Origin: Halomonas sp. A11-A
GTDB lineage: Bacteria; Pseudomonadota; Gammaproteobacteria; Pseudomonadales; Halomonadaceae
Assembly (NCBI RefSeq): GCF_003182195.1
Contig: NZ_QGTM01000008.1
Location: 1-64,000 of the forward strand
Direction of reading: 5' to 3'
Length of the DNA: 64,000 nucleotides
Part shown: positions 36,956-47,601 of the stretch, piece after piece
How the letters are laid out: each line of letters begins with the position of its first letter
How positions within the stretch are numbered: the first letter of the stretch is position 1
Made by a program: the position numbers and the translations under genes
The notes under the pieces: model-generated
Seen by the model: the letters and a program-made list of their open reading frames with translations, nothing else
What the model was told of the DNA's origin: nothing
The model's database searches: none

Positions 36956-38563
36956 ATGCAACACGATGCGCTTTACTACCCCAGCCCCTCGCGCCGCATG
37001 GCCGCCTTCGGCACCCGCGGCATGGTCGCCACCTCCCAGCCGGTGGCCGCCCAGGTGGGCATGAGCATCCTCCAGCGGGGTGGCAACGCCGTGGATGCCG
37101 CCATCGCCTCGGCCGCGGCGCTGACCGTGGCGGAGCCCACCTCCAACGGCATCGGCAGCGATGTCTTCGCGATCGTCTGGCTGGACGGCAAGCTGCACGG
37201 CCTCAACGCCAGCGGTCCGGCGCCCCAGGCGGCCACCATCGAGGCCATGCAGGCCCTGGGGCATGAAAGCATGCCCAACCACGGCCTGCTGCCGGTCACC
37301 GTGCCCGGCGCCCCGGCCGCCTGGGCGGCGCTCTCCGAGCGCTTCGGCCGGCTACCCTTCGCCGAGCTGCTGGCACCGGCCATCGCCCTGGCCGAGGAGG
37401 GGTATGCGGTCACCCCGGTGATCCACCAGATGTGGGAGGAGGCCTTCCACACCTACGCCGCCTATGGCGATGCCAGCTTCGCGCCCTGGTTCGATACCTT
37501 CGCCCCCGAGGGGCGCGCCCCGCGGCCGGGCGAGCGCTGGGCGGCGCCGGACCACGCCCTGACCCTGCGCCGCATCGCCGAGACCCAGGCGCGGGACTTC
37601 TACGAGGGCGAGCTGGCCGAGCGCATCGATGCCTTCTCCCGCGAGCACGGCGGGCTCTTGCGCAAGGAAGACCTGGCGAGCTTCGCACCGGAGTGGGTCG
37701 ACCCGATCAGCGTGCGCTACCAGGGTCATGACATCTGGGAGATTCCGCCCAACGGCAGCGGCCTGATCGTGCTGCAGGCGCTGGGCATGCTGGAGCGGCT
37801 GGGGCCGGAGGGACGCGACCCGGTGGAGACCCTGCACCGGCGCATCGAGGCCACCAAGCTGGCCTACGTGGACGGCTTCGCCCATATCACCGAGCAGGGG
37901 GCCATGCGCCCGAGCGTCGAGCAGATGCTCGCCGACGACTACCTCAAGGCCCGCGCCGGGCTGATCGGCTTTGATGCCCTCGACCCGGTCCACGGCAACC
38001 CGCTCAGCGGCGGCACCGTGTATCTCGCCACCGCCGACGGCGAGGGCAACATGGTGTCGTTCATCCAGAGCAACTTCAAAGGCTTTGGCTCGGGCATCGT
38101 GGTCCCCGGCACCGGCATCAGCCTGCAGAACCGCGGCTGGTCCTTCTCGCTGGACCCCGAGCACCCCAACGCCCTGGCCCCGGGCAAGCGCACCTACCAC
38201 ACCATCATCCCAGGCTTCATCACCAAGGACGGCGAGGCGGTGGGCCCCTTCGGGGTGATGGGCGGCTACATGCAGCCCCAGGGGCACGTGCAGGTGGTGA
38301 CCAGCATGCTGCAGGACCACCTCAACCCCCAGGCGGCCCTCGACATGCCGCGCTGGAAGTGGACCAAGGGCCGCACCGTGGAGGTCGAGCCCCACTTCCC
38401 CGACCACCTCGCCCAGGCGCTGGCCCGGCGCGGCCACCACATCGTCAAGGTGGCCGACACCATCAGCTTCGGCCGCGGCCAGATCATCCTGCGCGACCAC
38501 GACACCGGCGTGCTGAGCGGCGGCACCGAACCGCGCACCGACGGCGCCGTGCTGCCCTGGTAG
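36956..38563 (+). CDS. Gamma-glutamyltransferase family protein, apparently cytoplasmic
   Basis: This is an Ntn-hydrolase of the GGT family, which cleaves itself and then acts on gamma-glutamyl or related amide bonds. The 535 residues have the family N-terminus GMVATSQPVAAQVGMSILQR and GGNAVDAAIASAAALTVAEP. The nucleophile is Thr354 in PLSGGTVYLATAD, though the usual Thr-Thr-His is Thr-Val-Tyr here. GVMGGYMQPQGHVQVVTSML follows. There is no signal peptide, unlike periplasmic GGT. AAGGAG lies 6 nt before the ATG. As the last gene of the TTT operon it may process the imported compound. Confidence 0.88.
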   Translation: MQHDALYYPSPSRRMAAFGTRGMVATSQPVAAQVGMSILQRGGNAVDAAIASAAALTVAEPTSNGIGSDVFAIVWLDGKLHGLNASGPAPQAATIEAMQALGHESMPNHGLLPVTVPGAPAAWAALSERFGRLPFAELLAPAIALAEEGYAVTPVIHQMWEEAFHTYAAYGDASFAPWFDTFAPEGRAPRPGERWAAPDHALTLRRIAETQARDFYEGELAERIDAFSREHGGLLRKEDLASFAPEWVDPISVRYQGHDIWEIPPNGSGLIVLQALGMLERLGPEGRDPVETLHRRIEATKLAYVDGFAHITEQGAMRPSVEQMLADDYLKARAGLIGFDALDPVHGNPLSGGTVYLATADGEGNMVSFIQSNFKGFGSGIVVPGTGISLQNRGWSFSLDPEHPNALAPGKRTYHTIIPGFITKDGEAVGPFGVMGGYMQPQGHVQVVTSMLQDHLNPQAALDMPRWKWTKGRTVEVEPHFPDHLAQALARRGHHIVKVADTISFGRGQIILRDHDTGVLSGGTEPRTDGAVLPW

Positions 38564-38570
38564 CGGGACC

Positions 38571-38600
38571 GGCCGGCTCTCCTGACGGGGAGAGCCGGCC
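38571..38600. terminator. Hairpin terminator between convergent genes
   Basis: GGCCGGCTCTCC and GGAGAGCCGGCC are perfect 12-bp arms around 6 nt. It lies 7 nt after the GGT stop and 11 nt before the yicC stop on the other strand and marks the right edge of the accessory block. Confidence 0.7.
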
Positions 38601-38611
38601 GAGGCCAGGCC

Positions 38612-39475
38612 TCACTCGATGTTCTGGATCTGCTCCCTCATCTGCTCGATCAGCACCTTGAGCTCCACCGCGCAGCGGGTGGTGCTGGCCACCACCGACT
38701 TCGAGGAGAGGGTGTTGGCCTCGCGGTTGAGCTCCTGCATCAGGAAGTCCAGGCGCCGGCCCACCGGGCCCTTCTGCTTGAGCTGGCGCTCCACCTCGGC
38801 CACATGGGTGGCCAGGCGGTCGAGCTCCTCGTCCACGTCGGCCTTCTGGGCCAGCAGGGTCAGTTCGGCCTCCAGGCGCTGGGGGTCGAGCTCGCTCTTC
38901 ACCGCCTCCAGGCGCTCCAGCAGCAGGCTGCGCTGGCGCTCCCGTATCTGCGGCAGCAGGCTGCGCACTTCGGCCACCAGGGCCTCGATGGCGACGAGCC
39001 GCTCGCGGATCAGGGCGGCGAGCTTCTCGCCCTCTCGGGCGCGACCGGCCACCAGGTCATCCAGGGCGGCCTGAAACAGGGCCAGCGCCGCGGCCTTGAC
39101 GCTCTCGGGGTCGGGGCCGCGGCTCTCCAGCACGCCGGGGTAGTCGAGCAGCGCCAGGGCATCGGGCGGGGTGGCATCGGCCACGGCCTGGCGCACCTCG
39201 CCCAGGACGCGGGCGAGCTCCGCCAGCCGCGTCGCGTTCACGCTGAGGCCCTCGGCCGCCCCGGCGGCCTCGAAGCGCAGGCTCACCTCCACCTTGCCGC
39301 GGGCCAGCCGGCCGCGCAGCGCCTCGCGGAAGGCCGGCTCCAGGTCGCGCAGGCTCTCCGGCAGGCGGAAGTGGGGCTCCAGGTAGCGCTGGTTCACCGA
39401 GCGCAGCTCGAGCTGCAGGCTGCCCCAGTCGGCGGTGTGCTCCTGGCGGGCGAAGGCGGTCATGCTGTGGACCAT
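38612..39475 (-). CDS. yicC: YicC family endoribonuclease
   Basis: YicC proteins are endoribonucleases implicated in small-RNA decay. The 287-residue protein has the conserved start MVHSMTAFARQEHTADWGSL and LELRSVNQRYLEPHFRLPES, and a C-terminal RRLDFLMQELNREANTLSSK segment with the conserved Glu residues. The end AVELKVLIEQMREQIQNIE is near identical in the family. It is divergent from rph, as in Pseudomonas and E. coli. Confidence 0.93.
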   Translation of the reverse strand: MVHSMTAFARQEHTADWGSLQLELRSVNQRYLEPHFRLPESLRDLEPAFREALRGRLARGKVEVSLRFEAAGAAEGLSVNATRLAELARVLGEVRQAVADATPPDALALLDYPGVLESRGPDPESVKAAALALFQAALDDLVAGRAREGEKLAALIRERLVAIEALVAEVRSLLPQIRERQRSLLLERLEAVKSELDPQRLEAELTLLAQKADVDEELDRLATHVAEVERQLKQKGPVGRRLDFLMQELNREANTLSSKSVVASTTRCAVELKVLIEQMREQIQNIE

Positions 39476-39622
39476 GGCGAGGACTCCGGGGTGACGCGGA
39501 TGAACGGACAGAAGTGTCGGATAGGCCGAGTGTACCCGATTCGCCGATGCGGCTGCCCAAGGGTGTAGAATGGCCGCCAGCCATGATTCCCGTGCGTTTC
39601 AGACCCGACCCAAAGAGGTGAT

Positions 39623-40360
39623 ATGTCCACTCCGTTTCGACGCCCCAGCGGCCGTGCGCCCGAGCAGCCCCGCGAGATCCGCCTGACCCGCGACTACACC
39701 CGCCACGCCGAGGGGTCGGTGCTGGTGGAGTTCGGCGACACCAAGGTGCTGTGCAACGCCAGCGTCGAGCCCGGCGTGCCGCGCTGGCTGCGCGGCAAGG
39801 GCCAGGGCTGGGTGACCGCCGAGTACGGCATGCTGCCCCGCGCCACCCACACCCGCGGCGGTCGCGAGGCGGTCCGCGGCAAGCAGGGCGGCCGCACCCT
39901 GGAAATCCAGCGCCTGATCGGCCGCTCGCTGCGGGCGTCGCTCAACCTCAAGAAGCTCGGCGAGTTCACCATCACCGTGGACTGCGACGTCATCCAGGCC
40001 GATGGCGGCACCCGCACCGCCTCCATCACCGGTGGCTGCGTGGCGCTGGTGGACGCCATCCGCTACCTGCAGCGCAAGAAGCTGATCAAGAGCGACCCCT
40101 TCGTGCAGCTGGTGAGCTCGGTCTCCGTGGGGCTCTTCAAGGGGGTGCCGGTGGTGGATCTGGACTACCCCGAGGACAGCGGGGCGGATACCGACATGAA
40201 CGTGGTGATGGCCGAGGACGGCAGCCTGATCGAGGTGCAGGGCACCGCCGAGAAGGGCACCTTCAGCCGCGCCGAACTCAACGCCATGCTGGAGCTGGCC
40301 GAGAACGCGGGTAACCAGCTCTTCGACCACCAGCGCGAGGCGCTGGGCATTCCGCGGTAA
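39623..40360 (+). CDS. rph: Ribonuclease PH
   Basis: RNase PH trims tRNA 3' ends phosphorolytically. The 245-residue protein has [39 protein letters not shown], the phosphate-binding [40 protein letters not shown], and the catalytic region with [30 protein letters not shown] lies just before the ATG. Upstream is yicC in divergent orientation; downstream is a convergent crc-like gene with a hairpin between. Confidence 0.96.
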   Translation: MSTPFRRPSGRAPEQPREIRLTRDYTRHAEGSVLVEFGDTKVLCNASVEPGVPRWLRGKGQGWVTAEYGMLPRATHTRGGREAVRGKQGGRTLEIQRLIGRSLRASLNLKKLGEFTITVDCDVIQADGGTRTASITGGCVALVDAIRYLQRKKLIKSDPFVQLVSSVSVGLFKGVPVVDLDYPEDSGADTDMNVVMAEDGSLIEVQGTAEKGTFSRAELNAMLELAENAGNQLFDHQREALGIPR

Positions 40361-40400
40361 GCAGGAAGCGAAGGGCGCCGGGCAAGGTCCCCCAACGCAT

Positions 40401-40425
40401 CACGCCGGCCATGGTGGCCGGCGTG
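40401..40425. terminator. Hairpin terminator between rph and the crc-like gene
   Basis: CACGCCGGCCA and TGGCCGGCGTG are perfect 11-bp arms with a TGG loop, placed between the convergent stops. Confidence 0.65.
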
Positions 40426-40464
40426 CTGCGTTCCGGTGAACCGGAACGGCGACGGGGAAGGGCG

Positions 40465-41232
40465 TCAGATCGGCAGGTCGTACTCGACGATCAGCGGGGC
40501 GAACTCCGAGAAGGTGGCGTCGTAGTCGACCCAGGCGTCCACCACATGGCGGCGGAAGTTGGGGCCCACCACCTGGTAATCGATGCGCCAGCCCTCCTGG
40601 CGGGAGCGCGGCACCTCCTGGTCGAGCTTGGGCCACCAGGTGTATTCGCCGGCGTCGCGGTTGATCTCGCGGAAGCAGTCGATGAAGCCGGTGGGGCCGA
40701 AGACCTGATCCATCCAGGCGCGCTCCTCGGGCTTGAAGCCGGGGGTGTCCTGGTTGTCGGCCCAGTTCTCCAGGTCGATGGTCTTGTGGGCGATATGCCA
40801 GGTGCCGCAGATGATGTACTCGCGGCGCTTGCGAGCCATCTTGCTCAGGTACTCCTGATACTGGGCCATGAAGGCCTCCTTGGCGGCGAAATCGCTGCCG
40901 TCGGGCATCAGGAAGCTGGCGATGCTGAAGCGGTCGTAGTCGGCCTGCAGGAAGCGCGCCTCATGGTCGCACTGGGGGAAGCCCAGCCCGTACATGATGG
41001 CCTTGGGAATCTTCCGGCAGTAGATCCCCACCCCGGAGAAGCCGTCCTGCTCGGCGTCGAGGAAGTAGCCCTCGTAGCCTTCCGGGTAGAGGATGCTGTC
41101 GTCCAGCTCGAAGCTCTTGGCCTTGAGGTTCTGGACGCAGACGACATCGGCATCCTGGCTGGCCAGCCAGTCGAGAAAGCCTCGACCGACGGCCTCGCGG
41201 ATGCCGTTGACATTGACTGTTGCTATTTTCAT
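40465..41232 (-). CDS. crc: Crc-like protein: exonuclease III fold with a degenerate active site
   Basis: The protein (255 aa) belongs to the endonuclease/exonuclease/phosphatase fold. Many automatic pipelines would name it exodeoxyribonuclease III, but key catalytic residues are replaced. The Glu34 equivalent is Asn35 (VCVQNLKAK). The GDxN motif is GTWH (Thr144, His146), and the final SDHAP His is Phe244 (SEFAP). Asn7 and Asp218 remain. Pseudomonas Crc shows the same kind of loss and shares KRREYI-CG, PGF--ERAWxDxVFG and GWRxDYQV blocks. Crc works with Hfq to repress catabolic mRNAs. The rph-crc-pyrE neighbourhood is also the Pseudomonas one, which supports orthology. Confidence 0.78.
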   Translation of the reverse strand: MKIATVNVNGIREAVGRGFLDWLASQDADVVCVQNLKAKSFELDDSILYPEGYEGYFLDAEQDGFSGVGIYCRKIPKAIMYGLGFPQCDHEARFLQADYDRFSIASFLMPDGSDFAAKEAFMAQYQEYLSKMARKRREYIICGTWHIAHKTIDLENWADNQDTPGFKPEERAWMDQVFGPTGFIDCFREINRDAGEYTWWPKLDQEVPRSRQEGWRIDYQVVGPNFRRHVVDAWVDYDATFSEFAPLIVEYDLPI

Positions 41233-41324
41233 ACGTGGTCCCTTTACCGTCGCGCGTGTATGATACCCGACGTTTCGACGTTTGGGTAAATGGCTACGGC
41301 CAATAAAGGTGATAGGAGCCAGCG

Positions 41325-42005
41325 GTGGAGCATTCCGGCACGCCTGCGCTGCAGGACTACCAGCGTGAATTCATCGAGTTCGCCATCGAGCAGGGGGTGT
41401 TGCGCTTCGGCGAGTTCACCCTGAAGTCGGGTCGGGTCAGCCCCTACTTCTTCAACGCCGGGCTGTTCCGCACTGGCGGTGCCCTGGCGAGGCTGGGGCG
41501 CTTCTATGCCCGCGCCATCGTCGACCGTGCCCCGGCCTTCGACGTGCTCTTCGGCCCCGCCTACAAGGGCATTCCGCTGGCCGCCACCGCGGCCGTCGCC
41601 CTGGCCGACCATCACGGCCGCGACCTGCCCTACGCCTTCAACCGCAAGGAGGCCAAGGCTCACGGCGAAGGTGGCAATATCGTCGGCGCCGAGCTTTCCG
41701 GTAATATCCTGATCATCGATGACGTGATCACCGCCGGCACCGCCATCCGCGAGGTGATGACGTTGATCGAGGCGGCCGGTGCCGAGGCCGCCGGCGTGAT
41801 CATCGCGCTCGACCGCCAGGAGCGCGGCACGGGCGAGCAAAGCGCCATCCAGGAGGTCGAGCAGACCTACGGCATGCCGGTGGTCAGCATCGTGACGCTG
41901 GACATGGTCCTGGCCTATCTTGAAGAGCAGGCTGGCGATGCGCTGCGCGGCCATGCCGCCGCCATTCGCGACTACCGGGCACGCTACGGCGTCTCGGCCG
42001 ACTGA
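41325..42005 (+). CDS. pyrE: Orotate phosphoribosyltransferase
   Basis: PyrE makes orotidine monophosphate from orotate and PRPP in pyrimidine synthesis. The 226 residues show [50 protein letters not shown], and the PRPP-binding loop [33 protein letters not shown] is the flexible catalytic loop. The start codon is GTG with TAGGAG 6-8 nt upstream. It is divergent from the crc-like gene by 92 nt. Confidence 0.96.
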   Translation: MEHSGTPALQDYQREFIEFAIEQGVLRFGEFTLKSGRVSPYFFNAGLFRTGGALARLGRFYARAIVDRAPAFDVLFGPAYKGIPLAATAAVALADHHGRDLPYAFNRKEAKAHGEGGNIVGAELSGNILIIDDVITAGTAIREVMTLIEAAGAEAAGVIIALDRQERGTGEQSAIQEVEQTYGMPVVSIVTLDMVLAYLEEQAGDALRGHAAAIRDYRARYGVSAD

Positions 42006-42071
42006 AAGCGACCGCACCAGCAGGCAAGGGTGAAGCTCGCCATAGAGCGGGCCACTGACAAGGAGAGCGAG

Positions 42072-42626
42072 ATGAAAAAGACACTGACGCTGCTGACCGG
42101 CCTGGCCCTGCTGGGCACCGCGGGGATCGCCCAGGCGGCCAGCTTGGATCTCAACCTGGGGCCCGATGCGGTGCAGTTCGAGGCCGCCGGTGAGGTGGTG
42201 GACGGCATCAGCCTGGGTGGCGGCGTGGTCCACAGCGAGTATCGCGAGGACGCCACGGTGTTCCACGCCCAGCTGATGGGCGCCAACCATACCCGTGACC
42301 ACGAGGTGGGCGTGGGCGCGCGCTGGACCCAGTACGACACCGACTACGGCAAGGGCGGTGGCCTGGGGCTGGGCGGCTACGGCTATGTCTACCTGCCCAA
42401 CCTGCCCGAGGTCTCCCTGGGCGGCTACGGCTTCTATACCCCCGGCGTGGTATCCAGCCGCGACCTGGAAGACGGCTACGAGATCGGCGTGCGCGCCCGC
42501 TACGCCTTCACCCCCAACGTGGATGGCTACCTGGGCCTGCGCCAGCTGGGCGCCGACTTCGACAACGACGCCGGCACCCGCACCCTGGATCGCGGTGCCC
42601 AGGTTGGCGTGCGCCTGCGCTTCTGA
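42072..42626 (+). CDS. yfaZ: YfaZ family outer membrane protein
   Basis: This is a small predicted outer-membrane beta-barrel of unknown role. A signal peptide (MKKTLTLLTGLALLGTAGIA, cut after AQA) precedes about eight amphipathic strands. GVGARWTQYDTDYGKGGGLG and YGYVYLPNLPEVSLGGYGFY in the middle, and the C-terminal VGVRLRF with terminal Phe, are features of the YfaZ group. GGAGAG precedes the ATG. It lies 66 nt after pyrE and ends at a strong hairpin. Confidence 0.82.
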   Translation: MKKTLTLLTGLALLGTAGIAQAASLDLNLGPDAVQFEAAGEVVDGISLGGGVVHSEYREDATVFHAQLMGANHTRDHEVGVGARWTQYDTDYGKGGGLGLGGYGYVYLPNLPEVSLGGYGFYTPGVVSSRDLEDGYEIGVRARYAFTPNVDGYLGLRQLGADFDNDAGTRTLDRGAQVGVRLRF

Positions 42627-42657
42627 CCGCTCCCGCCGCCTGCCGCCGCCGATGATC

Positions 42658-42680
42658 GCGGGCCCCGTCACGGGGCCCGC
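42658..42680 (+). terminator. Hairpin terminator after yfaZ
   Basis: GCGGGCCCCG and CGGGGCCCGC are perfect 10-bp arms with a TCA loop, 31 nt after the yfaZ stop. CTGCGTTCC follows, so the T run is weak. Confidence 0.65.
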
Positions 42681-42713
42681 CTGCGTTCCACCGGGGCCCC
42701 TACCGGAACCACC

Positions 42714-43201
42714 ATGCTCGATGTCGTCCTCTACCAGCCCGAGATCCCGCCCAACACCGGCAACCTGATCCGGCTCTGTGCCAACACCGGCTTTCGCCTG
42801 CACCTGATCGAGCCGCTGGGCTTCGTGCTGGACGACAAGCGCCTGCGCCGCGCCGGGCTCGACTACCACGAGTGGGCAGCGGTGCGGGTGCACCCCGACT
42901 GGGAGGCCTACCTCGAGGCGGCCGCACCGGCGCGGGTATTCGCCGTGTCGACCCGGGGCCGCACCGGCTATCATGAGCCCGCCTATGGCGAGGGCGATGC
43001 CCTGGTGTTCGGCCCCGAGACCCGCGGCCTGCCCCAGGCGATGCTCGATGCCCTGCCCGAGCCCCAGCGGCTGCGCATCCCCATGCGCGAGGAGAGCCGC
43101 AGCCTGAATCTCTCCAACGCTTGCGCGGTGCTGGTCTACGAGGCCTGGCGACAGCTGGGCTTTCCCGGCGCTGCCGCGGTGGACTCTGTGAGGCCCGTGC
43201 G

Positions 43202-43205
<4 letters not shown>
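42714..43205 (+). CDS. trmL: tRNA (cytidine(34)-2'-O)-methyltransferase TrmL
   Basis: TrmL methylates the wobble base of certain tRNA-Leu species. This SPOUT-family protein (163 aa) has the knot motifs intact: [20 protein letters not shown] at the start, [32 protein letters not shown] and [20 protein letters not shown]. The stop overlaps the rep start by ATGA, so the two are probably co-translated. Confidence 0.94.
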
Positions 43206-45248
<2,043 letters not shown>

Positions 45249-45265
<17 letters not shown>

Positions 45266-45362
45266 GGGCTCTTTACTCGGCAGAGGGCTCTCTGCTGGGC
45301 CGAGGGCTCTCTGCTGGGCCGAGGGCTCTACTGTTAAGCTGAAGACTCTCTACACAGCTGAA
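45249..45362 (+). repeat. Six 19-bp tandem repeats beginning at the rep stop codon
   Basis: The unit GCTCTCTGCTGGGCCGAGG is repeated with a strict 19-nt period at 45249, 45268, 45287, 45306, 45325 and 45344. The two middle units are identical; the outer ones are degenerate. Unit 1 is the native end of rep (encoding RSLLG and the stop). A partial seventh unit may follow at 45363. It lies directly before the rep terminator. Confidence 0.85.
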
Positions 45363-45383
45363 GGCTCTTGTCCACCAGCACAA

Positions 45384-45407
45384 ACGGGGCGCCATCTGGC
45401 GCCCCGT
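45384..45407. terminator. Hairpin terminator between rep and cytochrome c
   Basis: ACGGGGCGCCA and TGGCGCCCCGT are perfect 11-bp arms with a TC loop between convergent genes. CATTTTCC follows on the plus strand. Confidence 0.7.
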
Positions 45408-45435
45408 CGTCACTTCATTTTCCTGCAAGTGCGGC

Positions 45436-46233
45436 TTACTTGACGGGCTCGACCAGGAAGTCCACGGCGGCACGCACCTCGTCGTCGGACAGGTTGGTGT
45501 GCCCGCCCTTGGGCGGCATGGCGCCGATGCCGTTGATGGCGTGGTCGTACAGGGTCTCGATATCCTGATCGATGCGGCCCTCCCACTCACCAGCCTCGCC
45601 ACGGCGCGGAGCGCCGGCGGCACCGGTCATGTGGCACGCCATGCAGGCCTGGTTGTAGATCGCCTCGCCGTCGATGCCGGCATGGGAGGGAGCGTTGCCA
45701 TTGGCATCCTCCTCGGTGGCCTCGGCAGCCTCTTCGGCCGGGGCTTCCTTGGCGGGCGCTTCTTCCGCCGCGCCGCCCAGTTCCGGCACGTCCATCACCG
45801 GCTCGAGCAGGTAGGCGGTGGCCGCGGCGACCTCGTCATCGGAGAGGTTGGGGTTGCCGCCACGGGCCGGCATGGCATTGAAGCCGTTGATGGAGTGGTC
45901 GAGCAGCGTATCCCAGCCCTGGTCGATGCGTGCGCTCCAGGCGCCTTCGTCGCCGCGTACCGGGGCACCGGCGGCACCGGTCTCGTGACAGGCCATGCAG
46001 ACGCGGTTGTAGATGGCGCCGCCGTCGATGCTGTCGGCGCCGTTGCCGTTGGCCGCCGGGGCAGCGTCCGCAGAGGCCGCGGTACCGCAGTCCTCGCCCT
46101 GCAGGCAGAGCTGGCCCGCCGGCTTGAGACGCTCGGCGATGGCGTCACGGTCGACGTTGGCCTGGGCGGTAGCCATGCCGGCGGACAGGCCCAGGGTGGC
46201 CAGGCACCCCATGATAAGTTTGCTGGATTTCAC
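45436..46233 (-). CDS. Di-domain c5-type cytochrome c, exported
   Basis: This is a periplasmic electron carrier with two class I c-type domains. A signal peptide (LIMGCLATLGLSAGMATA) precedes a short Cys pair (LCLQGEDCG). Domain 1 has heme site CMACHETG and axial Met in NAMPARGG. Domain 2 has CMACHMTG and GAMPPKGG. The two are near copies, joined by an Ala/Glu-rich flexible linker of about 35 residues. Three GTG codons lie in a row; the one at 46233 has AGAGGTG 6 nt upstream and is chosen (265 aa). A rep-cytochrome c5 (cycB-like) neighbourhood is also known in Pseudomonas. Confidence 0.85.
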   Translation of the reverse strand: MKSSKLIMGCLATLGLSAGMATAQANVDRDAIAERLKPAGQLCLQGEDCGTAASADAAPAANGNGADSIDGGAIYNRVCMACHETGAAGAPVRGDEGAWSARIDQGWDTLLDHSINGFNAMPARGGNPNLSDDEVAAATAYLLEPVMDVPELGGAAEEAPAKEAPAEEAAEATEEDANGNAPSHAGIDGEAIYNQACMACHMTGAAGAPRRGEAGEWEGRIDQDIETLYDHAINGIGAMPPKGGHTNLSDDEVRAAVDFLVEPVK

Positions 46234-46332
46234 TCTCACCACCTCTTGACGGTCCTGTAGAAGTTGTTCGCGGCGCAGGCCCGGTTGCCGATGCGGCCGG
46301 AAGACGCCATGACGCGTATTTTAGTGCGGTTC

Positions 46333-46361
46333 AGTATACCGGCATCCCCGGCGGCTGGAAA
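46333..46361 (-). promoter_or_regulatory. Candidate promoter of the cytochrome c gene
   Basis: On the minus strand TTTCCA, 17 nt, TATACT resemble -35 and -10 elements, 100 nt before the GTG start. The -10 matches five of six consensus bases. Confidence 0.45.
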
Positions 46362-46416
46362 ATGCTGCCCCCCCGCCATTCGCATGAGAGGCCCCGGCGA
46401 CGCGGCCGGCCCGCGC

Positions 46417-46445
46417 TGGACAGGCGCCGGCGAGGCGGTTAGGAT
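46417..46445 (+). promoter_or_regulatory. Promoter of tRNA-Arg
   Basis: TGGACA, exactly 17 nt, then TAGGAT, placed about 32 nt before the mature tRNA 5' end. Spacing and position suit a stable-RNA promoter. Confidence 0.6.
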
Positions 46446-46477
46446 GACGACCGCCTGGTGTCGGCACCGGGCACTGC

Positions 46478-46554
46478 GCGCCCGTAGCTCAGCTGGATAG
46501 AGTACTGCCCTCCGAAGGCAGGGGTCACAGGTTCGAATCCTGTCGGGCGCGCCA
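46478..46554 (+). tRNA. tRNA-Arg (anticodon CCG)
   Basis: The 77-nt cloverleaf has a 7-bp acceptor stem (GCGCCCG with CGGGCGC), a D-arm starting GCTCAGCTGGATAG, an anticodon stem CTGCC/GGCAG with loop CTCCGAA (anticodon CCG, reading CGG), the T-loop GGTTCGAATCC, and an encoded CCA end. It has its own promoter upstream and terminator downstream. Confidence 0.97.
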
Positions 46555-46561
46555 CGAATTC

Positions 46562-46590
46562 AAGGGCCTGCGACATCGTCGCAGGCCCTT
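46562..46590. terminator. Terminator of tRNA-Arg
   Basis: AAGGGCCTGCGAC and GTCGCAGGCCCTT are perfect 13-bp arms with an ATC loop, followed by TCGCTTTTCC. It may also stop the amide cluster arriving from the other side. Confidence 0.8.
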
Positions 46591-46625
46591 TCGCTTTTCC
46601 GGGGCCGGGCTGTTGATGCCGATCC

Positions 46626-47573
46626 CTACTCGAAGACGATCCGTGGCAGATAGAAGGAGACCACCCAGTTGGGCGCATCCACGATCTCGCTGATGCGCAG
46701 GTCGCCGCACACCGAGCAGAGCATGTAGGCCTGTTCGGCCGGCATGTTCCGAGACTTGCCCAGCCAGTCGATGGCCCCTTCCACCGCCTGGCGTGCCCCT
46801 GTCATCAGGTCGGGCCCGATGCCCGTGAACACCTCATAGCCGGCGCCGTCCAGATGGCGCGTCACGGGCCCGGGTGTGCTGAAGCGGGGCATGGCCAGGG
46901 GCGTGTCCTTGATCAGGTCCAGGGTGACGCTGGCCGTCATCGCGCTTTCGATGGCGGTGCCGCAGACTTCGCCGTCGCCCTGGGCGGCATGCGTATCCCC
47001 GATCGAGAACAGCCCCCCGACGACTTCCACGGGCAGATAGAGCGTGCTGCCGGCGCTTAGGTCGCGAATGTCGAGATTTCCGCCGACGCGCCTCGGCGGC
47101 ACGATGGAGTGGGTGCCCGCGGCGGCGGGGGCCAGCCCGATGGTGCCGGCGAATGGTTTCATGGGGATTCGTGCCTGGCTTGCGTAGGCGGCAGGTGTCC
47201 GAGTGGTGGTGTCGTAGTCCCAGAGGAAGAGCGCCGGGGACGTGAACTGATCGTGCAGCAGTCCGAATCCGGGGATGATGGCGGTCCAGCCGAACCCGGA
47301 GGGGCGGAACTCGTTGATCGTCACCTTGAGGATGTCGCCCGGTTGCGCACCATCGACAAAGATGGGGCCGGTCACCGGGTTGAGGTGCTCGAACGGCATG
47401 GTCGCCACGTCCGCCGCCTTCGACTCTCGGGTGAAGTAACCGCCGGAGGCATCCTGGCACTCGAAGGAGAGGGTGGTTCCGGGTGCCACCGTCTCGACGG
47501 GGGCGTAGGCAGGATTCCAGCCGTGATGGCAGTGCTGGCCATGGATCGTCTTGATGGGCGTCGGATGGGCCAT
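46626..47573 (-). CDS. Acetamidase/formamidase family protein
   Basis: This is a predicted amide hydrolase of the FmdA_AmdA family, which releases ammonia from formamide, acetamide or similar small amides. The 315 residues show [73 protein letters not shown], and [20 protein letters not shown], all family hallmarks with the metal-binding His and Asp. GGAGAT precedes the ATG. It is the last gene of the amide cluster, 28 nt after an amidase gene. Confidence 0.88.
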   Translation of the reverse strand: MAHPTPIKTIHGQHCHHGWNPAYAPVETVAPGTTLSFECQDASGGYFTRESKAADVATMPFEHLNPVTGPIFVDGAQPGDILKVTINEFRPSGFGWTAIIPGFGLLHDQFTSPALFLWDYDTTTRTPAAYASQARIPMKPFAGTIGLAPAAAGTHSIVPPRRVGGNLDIRDLSAGSTLYLPVEVVGGLFSIGDTHAAQGDGEVCGTAIESAMTASVTLDLIKDTPLAMPRFSTPGPVTRHLDGAGYEVFTGIGPDLMTGARQAVEGAIDWLGKSRNMPAEQAYMLCSVCGDLRISEIVDAPNWVVSFYLPRIVFE

Positions 47574-47601
47574 GGTGGCATCTCCTTTCTGTGGGAATGA
47601 C

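Noticed and set aside
46535-46554. tRNA-Arg 3' end as an attachment site for the adjacent amide cluster
   Set aside because: I saw no integrase gene nearby and no second copy of the tRNA 3' end downstream; the cluster has host-like composition.
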